Positions 7,661 to 11,568 of a stretch of 11,568 nt of DNA are shown here, piece by piece. The stretch comes from an uncultured Lachnospiraceae bacterium (GTDB taxonomy: Bacteria > Bacillota > Clostridia > Lachnospirales > Lachnospiraceae). The notes below the pieces were generated by a model, which worked only from the letters and a program-made list of their open reading frames with translations, was not told the DNA's origin and searched no databases. The position numbers and the translations under genes are program-made. Numbering within the stretch: position 1 is the first letter of the stretch; each line of letters starts with the position of its first letter. The DNA lies in the NCBI GenBank assembly GCA_947625995.1, contig CANQQN010000045.1:1-11568 (forward strand), given 5' to 3'.

Positions 7661-9364
7661 ATGAGTATCAGTTCTCAGGAGTGCCGTATGCAGGCGGTTT
7701 CCAATGATTATTATGATTTCATCGGAGATCTGCAGGCGGATTCTTCCTTCAATCAGCTGCTGGACGAAAGCTTTTGCGTTCAGCGGGTCAGCGAGCAGTA
7801 TATTGTGATCTATGACCGGGCGAAAGGACAGAATATTTTGTTTGAGTCCCCGTATTCCACGATCCCGAAATGCTATGGACTTATGGATGAGGAAAGTCTG
7901 AACGAGGCCGGGATTGACCGGATCCGGCAGTATCCGGGCCTTATGCTTACGGGCAGGGACGTGATCATGGGGATCATCGATACCGGGATCGATTACCGGA
8001 ATGATGTGTTCAAAAAAGAAGATGGGACCACAAGGATCATCCGCATCTGGGATCAGGAAGACCAGTCCGGCGTGATCCCGTCGGGGTTTTTGTTCGGAAG
8101 CGAATATACGGGAGAGCAGATTGACGAGGCTTTGTCCGCCGAGGATCCGTTGTCTGTGGTGCCTTCTATGGATACCAACGGACACGGGACGGCGGTAGCC
8201 GCTATCGCGGCAGGCAGCGAGGTCCCGGAAGAAGGCTTTTCCGGCAGCGCGCCGGGGGCAGATATTGCCGTGGTTAAATTAAAGCCCGCAAAACAGTATC
8301 TGCGGGACTATTATCTGATCAGCCAACAGGCGGACGCCTATCAGGAAAACGACATCATGCTGGGCGTGCTGTATCTGCAGCGTCTTTCCTACAGTCTGCA
8401 GAAATCTCTGGTGATCTGCCTTGCCATCGGCACCGGTCAGGGGGATCACGCGGGAGGCTCGCCTCTTGGCGTCCTGCTGAATGAAGTGAGCAGGCAGCGT
8501 ATGCGCTGCGTGGTTGTAGGAACAGGCAACGAAGCAAATGAAGGCCGTCATTTTTATGGAAATGTGAGCCTGCCGCAGGAATATCAGGATGTGGAGATCC
8601 GGGTAGGAGAAAATGAGAGAGGATTTGTTGCGGAACTGTGGACTGACATCCCCAATCGATTCGGGGTTTCCGTACTTTCCCCTTCAGGAGAACGGCTGCC
8701 GCAGATCCCTATGGGCCTGCGGAGCGTAGAAGAATATGAATTTTTATTTGAGGGCACAAGGCTGCAGGTTTTTTACCGGTCGTCGGAAAGAGAATCCAGC
8801 AGTGCCCTTGTTTTTATGCGGTTTGAAAAACCTGTGGCCGGTATTTGGACCATCCGGGTATTTCCTGTCAGGAACGGTACCGGCGATTATCATATCTGGC
8901 TGCCTATTTCGGCGTTTCTCACTTCAGACACCTATTTTCTGCAGCCTTCCCCGGACGTGACGCTGACAGGGCCTTCCGGGGCGGAGCTTGTGATCTCCAC
9001 AGGCGCTTATAACGGACAGACGGGCAGCATCTATGTAAATTCCGGCAGGGGATACAACAGAAAAGGCGCCGTAAAGCCGGAACTGTGCGCGCCGGGGGTC
9101 AATGTACTTACCGCGCTGCCCGGCAACCGGTTTGCCAGAAGGACCGGCACCAGCATGGCCGCAGGCATTACTGCCGGTGCGGCGGCGCTGATGCTGGAAT
9201 GGTACCGCAGTATCCGACAAGACGATACCGTCTCCGGTGTGGAGCTTAAGGGGTATCTGATCTCCGGCGCCCGGCGGGACCCGGACAGAAGATATCCGAA
9301 CCGAGAATGCGGCTACGGTACGCTGGATCTGTACAGAACCTTCGAGGCGCTGCGGATCCGCTAG
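7661..9364 (+). CDS. CspA-like S8 (subtilisin) family serine peptidase
   Basis: A 567-residue subtilase with the full catalytic set: Asp107 in IIDTGID, His175 in NGHGTAVA, oxyanion Asn290 in GTGNEA, and Ser498 in GTSMAAG. A large insertion between the His and Ser motifs (about 300-450) forms an extra domain, as in the Clostridium CspA/B/C group that includes spore-germination proteases. The first ~90 residues could be a propeptide. There is no hydrophobic signal peptide, so the enzyme is either cytoplasmic or exported in some other way. The start has GTGAGG (7648-7653) 7 nt upstream, weaker than its neighbours. It follows clpX by 59 nt with no terminator in between, so readthrough is likely. 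Its substrate is unknown; a germination role is not implied by this context. Confidence 0.92.
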   Translation: MSISSQECRMQAVSNDYYDFIGDLQADSSFNQLLDESFCVQRVSEQYIVIYDRAKGQNILFESPYSTIPKCYGLMDEESLNEAGIDRIRQYPGLMLTGRDVIMGIIDTGIDYRNDVFKKEDGTTRIIRIWDQEDQSGVIPSGFLFGSEYTGEQIDEALSAEDPLSVVPSMDTNGHGTAVAAIAAGSEVPEEGFSGSAPGADIAVVKLKPAKQYLRDYYLISQQADAYQENDIMLGVLYLQRLSYSLQKSLVICLAIGTGQGDHAGGSPLGVLLNEVSRQRMRCVVVGTGNEANEGRHFYGNVSLPQEYQDVEIRVGENERGFVAELWTDIPNRFGVSVLSPSGERLPQIPMGLRSVEEYEFLFEGTRLQVFYRSSERESSSALVFMRFEKPVAGIWTIRVFPVRNGTGDYHIWLPISAFLTSDTYFLQPSPDVTLTGPSGAELVISTGAYNGQTGSIYVNSGRGYNRKGAVKPELCAPGVNVLTALPGNRFARRTGTSMAAGITAGAAALMLEWYRSIRQDDTVSGVELKGYLISGARRDPDRRYPNRECGYGTLDLYRTFEALRIR

Positions 9365-9390
9365 AAGCGTCCCAAATCCCATTGATGGCA

Positions 9391-9419
9391 GATGAGAAAC
9401 TGCATCCGCAGTTCTCATC
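9391..9419. terminator. Large hairpin between convergent genes, possible bidirectional terminator
   Basis: GATGAGAAACTGC (9391-9403) pairs with GCAGTTCTCATC (9408-9419) around an ATCC loop, giving 12 base pairs with one bulged A. An outer pairing of AGCGTC (9366-9371) with GACGCT (9433-9438) could enclose it. Neither side has the T run of a classical intrinsic terminator right after the stem; the nearest on the plus strand is TTTTT at 9451-9455, after a small CTCC/GGAG hairpin. Its position between the ends of the S8 gene and the minus-strand isomerase gene favours a termination role. Confidence 0.5.
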
Positions 9420-9453
9420 GTCCCGTCGCGCAGACGCTCCGGAATGGAGATTT

Positions 9454-9981
9454 TTATGACAGACAGGTCTCAGGCTGTGGATAGGTCTCGCCGAAGGTTT
9501 CTACGGTCATACTGCCGATAACCTGTTTTTCCAGAGGGGCGTCCCTGTAATCCGTAGGAGCTTCGGCGATCTTATTTACCACGTCCATGCCTTCCGTCAC
9601 CTTCCCGAAGGCTGCGTAAGCGCCATCTAAGTGCGGCGCGTCCTTGTGCATAATAAAAAACTGGCTGCCGGCGCTGTTGGGGTGCATGGCCCGTGCCATG
9701 GAAAGCACGCCGGCAGTATGGCGCAGGTCATTTTTTCTCCCGTTCTGGGCAAATTCACCGACGATAGAGTAACCGGGGCCGCCCATGCCGGTGCCCTCCG
9801 GGCAGCCGCCTTGGATCATGAAGCCGTTGATCACTCTGTGAAAGATCAATCCGTCGTAAAATCCCTTTTTGATCAAAGAAATAAAATTGTTGACAGTGTT
9901 TGGCGCAACGTCGGGATACAATTCGGCCTTTATAACGCCGCCGTTCTCCATCGTTATGGTTACCACAGGATTTTGTGCCAT
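9454..9981 (-). CDS. ppiB: Cyclophilin-type peptidyl-prolyl cis-trans isomerase
   Basis: This enzyme speeds cis-trans isomerisation of X-Pro bonds during protein folding. The 175-residue protein is essentially one cyclophilin domain with no signal peptide, so it should be cytoplasmic. Family motifs are clear: FYDGLIFHRVINGFMIQGG near residues 41-59, containing the catalytic Arg in FHRV; then GSQFFIM and HLDGAYAAFGKV. This matches the short bacterial PpiB type. The ATG is complementary to 9979-9981, and AAAGGA (complement of 9991-9996) lies 9 nt upstream. It is transcribed on its own from the minus strand, convergent with the S8 peptidase and divergent from the M23-dockerin gene. The symbol is given by family resemblance. 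Confidence 0.95.
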   Translation of the reverse strand: MAQNPVVTITMENGGVIKAELYPDVAPNTVNNFISLIKKGFYDGLIFHRVINGFMIQGGCPEGTGMGGPGYSIVGEFAQNGRKNDLRHTAGVLSMARAMHPNSAGSQFFIMHKDAPHLDGAYAAFGKVTEGMDVVNKIAEAPTDYRDAPLEKQVIGSMTVETFGETYPQPETCLS

Positions 9982-10013
9982 AATATCAAGTCCTTTCTAT
10001 ATGTTGTAGAAAT

Positions 10014-10042
10014 ATTGTATCGGAAAATAAAACATTCGTAAA
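10014..10042 (-). promoter_or_regulatory. Sigma-A type promoter of the cyclophilin gene
   Basis: On the minus strand, TTTACG (complement of 10037-10042) and TACAAT (complement of 10014-10019) are separated by exactly 17 nt. Each differs from consensus TTGACA/TATAAT by one or two bases. Transcription would begin near 10007, leaving a short leader of about 25 nt before the ATG. The whole region is AT-rich, so some chance of a random match remains. Confidence 0.6.
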
Positions 10043-10090
10043 GCAAAAAATTAAGAAAAATGTAATATTTAAAAAATTTAATTAAAGTAT

Positions 10091-10123
10091 TTGACAAAAC
10101 AAGGTAACATGTAGTAATATAAT
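10091..10123 (+). promoter_or_regulatory. Promoter of the M23-dockerin / M15 gene pair
   Basis: A perfect TTGACA (10091-10096) is followed by overlapping -10 candidates. TAATAT (10115-10120) lies at an 18-nt spacer, and a perfect TATAAT (10118-10123) lies at 21 nt, longer than usual. Either gives a start near 10128-10132 and a leader of about 70 nt. The leader contains a small AGGC/GCCT hairpin (10158-10171) and no recognised riboswitch. The promoter is divergent from that of the cyclophilin gene, separated by less than 100 nt. Confidence 0.6.
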
Positions 10124-10200
10124 GGAAAACTTATGTAAACACAAAAGAAGAATGCAAAGGCGCGAATGCCTGAAATAAACAGAAGGGACAGGATCACAAA

Positions 10201-11043
10201 ATGATAAACATAAAAAATTTAAAGAAACTGACGATGGTTTTTCTGATGCTGGTTCTGGCGCTTTTTCACAGGCAGGCGGCGTTTGCAGGCACTGTCTTCG
10301 GCTGGCCCACCCCCGGCAGCACGGGGCTGTACAGCGGATTCGGCAACGGACACTACGGATTGGATATCGCGGCGGACAGCGGTTCAAATGTATACGCGGC
10401 TGCTGCGGGCACCGTACAGGTGGTTTATACCGGCTGCAAGAATTTTGACGGCGCGAAGAAAGGACACAAGCCTTGCAGGGAACTGGGCATTTGCAGCCCC
10501 AGCAAGAGCTTTTATAAGGATGGCTTCTGCAACAGCGCATACGGCAACGCGGTGATGCTCAAGCATGACGACGGCACATGGACCGCATATGCTCATCTTA
10601 CAAGCGTGGCTTCCGGCATCACAGTAGGAAAAAGAGTCAACGCAGGGGATCTTCTGGGCATCTCCGGCAGCACCGGACGTTCCTCAGGAGCCCATCTTCA
10701 TTTTGAAATGCGGACAGGCGGCGGAGAGGGAGAGTCTTTCTGGCTTGCGAAGGCGTTCGACCCCTTGACGAGGGTTGACACAAATTCCTCTTTTGTGAAT
10801 AATGTTCCGGCGGCGCCGGTTCAAAAGGTTTTTTTTACCTATTTTGAGGGCATTGGAGACATAAACGGGGACGGCAGGCTGGATCCGTTGGATTCGCTTC
10901 TGATCCTGAAAAATACAGTGGGGACCTGCAGGCTGAATGAGGAGCAGAAAAGGCGCGCGGATGTAGACGGAAACAATGTTGTGGATTCTATGGACGCGCT
11001 GGGTATTTTGAAGATCGCGGTAGGGCTTGCGGAAGTACGATAA
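10201..11043 (+). CDS. Secreted M23 metallopeptidase with C-terminal type I dockerin
   Basis: A 280-residue exported protein: signal peptide about 1-29 (cleavage likely after AFA), then directly an M23 domain (about 31-190). Zinc and active-site residues are present: H51 and D55 in HYGLD, H132 in YAHL, H165/H167 in HLHF. An insertion between 79 and 110 carries four cysteines (C79, C92, C98, C110) that could form disulfides. A C-terminal dockerin (about 218-276) has two calcium-loop repeats: D220, N222, D224, D228, D231 and D254, D256, N258, D262, D265, each followed by the usual helix. Dockerins bind cohesin domains of scaffold proteins, so this wall hydrolase may be part of a surface complex. 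The start has AGGA-type sites upstream (10181-10193). The following M15 gene is 20 nt away, suggesting an operon. Peptide specificity is unknown. Confidence 0.92.
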   Translation: MINIKNLKKLTMVFLMLVLALFHRQAAFAGTVFGWPTPGSTGLYSGFGNGHYGLDIAADSGSNVYAAAAGTVQVVYTGCKNFDGAKKGHKPCRELGICSPSKSFYKDGFCNSAYGNAVMLKHDDGTWTAYAHLTSVASGITVGKRVNAGDLLGISGSTGRSSGAHLHFEMRTGGGEGESFWLAKAFDPLTRVDTNSSFVNNVPAAPVQKVFFTYFEGIGDINGDGRLDPLDSLLILKNTVGTCRLNEEQKRRADVDGNNVVDSMDALGILKIAVGLAEVR

Positions 11044-11063
11044 CAGACAGGGAGGAGAAAGGT

Positions 11064-11568
11064 ATGCGTAGAAAACTTAGCTTTGCAGCGGCAGTTCTCA
11101 CAGTGACGCTGTGCGCAGGGCAGCTGACGGCCATGGCGGATGTGATCCCTGGCGGAGAAATCGCAGGGATCCCGGCGGAGGAAACTGAGGACGGTACCGA
11201 TGAGTTCCCTGTAGATGAAAACGGGGAATACACGATTATTGAAGGCGTGGGACGGGTAACGGTCACGCAAAAGTTTTTTGACAGCGAAAATGAAGGTGTG
11301 GAGACCTATTCGGTAAAAAAGGATGGGAACACCTATCTTTCCGATAATTTTCAGGTAAAGGAATTTGCCTGCAAGGACGGCGCCGATGAAGTTTTGATCG
11401 ACGGGCGTCTGGTTGAAGTGCTGCAGCAGATCAGAGACCATTTCGGCGCGCCGGTGACCATCACCTCCGGTTACCGCACTCCAAGCCACAATCGGGCTGT
11501 GGGCGGCGGGATTCAGCCTGCCGTTTCTCGAATTGATGTAGAAATGAATTTCGTCATTTGTCATGTCA
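11064..11568 (+). CDS. Secreted M15-type (Peptidase_M15_3-like) peptidase, partial and possibly disrupted at the window end
   Basis: The frame runs off the window with 168 complete codons visible. A signal peptide (MRRKLSFAAAVLTVTLCAG, to about residue 25) is followed by an acidic region, and from about residue 96 by a domain like Peptidase_M15_3: NFQVKEFACKDG, LVEVLQQIRDHFG, then ITSGYRTPSHNRAVGG. This family includes wall-lytic D-Ala-D-Ala-type peptidases. The zinc-ligand motif SxHxxGxAxD should follow VGG but does not: after about base 11510 the frame reads unrelated residues in more AT-rich DNA. GGAGGAG (11051-11057) lies 6 nt before the ATG, and the gene is 20 nt after the M23-dockerin gene. 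The family call is good; whether the gene is intact is uncertain. Confidence 0.75.
   Translation, partial: MRRKLSFAAAVLTVTLCAGQLTAMADVIPGGEIAGIPAEETEDGTDEFPVDENGEYTIIEGVGRVTVTQKFFDSENEGVETYSVKKDGNTYLSDNFQVKEFACKDGADEVLIDGRLVEVLQQIRDHFGAPVTITSGYRTPSHNRAVGGGIQPAVSRIDVEMNFVICHV

Noticed and set aside
7358..8185. Minus-strand open frame across the clpX/S8 junction
   Set aside because: Antisense to two conserved proteins, no ribosome binding site and no recognisable domain.
10125..10200. Possible c-di-GMP-I riboswitch in the leader of the M23-dockerin gene (GCAAAGGC resembles part of that motif)
   Set aside because: The second conserved stem, the GNRA loop and the GCAAACC segment are missing, and only a 4-bp hairpin can be drawn.
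10839..11564. Minus-strand open frame at the window end
   Set aside because: It covers the dockerin and M15 coding region on the opposite strand, which has clear domain motifs; the antisense product has none.

Overview
The window looks like chromosomal DNA of a Gram-positive anaerobe of the Clostridia, most likely a Lachnospiraceae member. The grounds are moderate GC content, strong AGGAGG-type ribosome binding sites, an FtsEX / coiled-coil peptidoglycan hydrolase / S41 protease cluster headed by a PucR/CdaR-type regulator, a CspA-like subtilase, and a type I dockerin on a secreted hydrolase. The taxon is inferred from gene families and order; no marker gene settles it.

Layout. (a) 1-530: 3' end of a YitT-family membrane protein gene. 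(b) 531-731: a gap with a candidate extended -10 promoter, a roughly 125-nt leader and a perfect intrinsic-terminator hairpin that ends one base before the Shine-Dalgarno sequence of the next gene. (c) 732-7601: a compact same-strand cluster of CdaR-like regulator, ftsE, ftsX, a coiled-coil M23 (LytM) hydrolase with a candidate lipobox, an S41 PDZ protease, and a divergent clpX. Gaps are 13-25 nt and ftsE/ftsX overlap by 11 nt, so this is probably one operon. (d) 7661-9364: a CspA-like S8 serine protease, 59 nt further on, possibly the last operon gene. (e) 9365-9453: a convergent intergenic region with a large hairpin. (f) 9454-9981, minus strand: a cyclophilin-type peptidyl-prolyl isomerase with a well-formed promoter. 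(g) 10201-11568: a divergent pair of secreted cell-wall enzymes, an M23 peptidase with a C-terminal dockerin and an M15-type peptidase cut by the window end.

How the genes may work together. FtsEX is an inner-membrane ATPase that activates peptidoglycan hydrolases at the division site. The adjacent coiled-coil M23 protein is the obvious effector, and unlike E. coli EnvC it keeps its zinc-binding and catalytic residues. The S41 protease could process or remove envelope proteins. The ClpX variant and the S8 protease add proteolysis functions. The M23-dockerin and M15 pair is a second wall-hydrolysis locus under its own promoter.

The most unusual points are the terminator-controlled leader before the regulator, the ClpX paralogue with an acidic N-terminus, Lys-rich linker and altered RKH pore loop but an intact IGF loop, its pairing with a subtilase lacking a signal peptide, the dockerin on a wall hydrolase, and the loss of family-like sequence at the end of the M15 gene. 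No rRNA, tRNA, CRISPR array or complete mobile element was seen. No gene-free stretch exceeds 300 bases.
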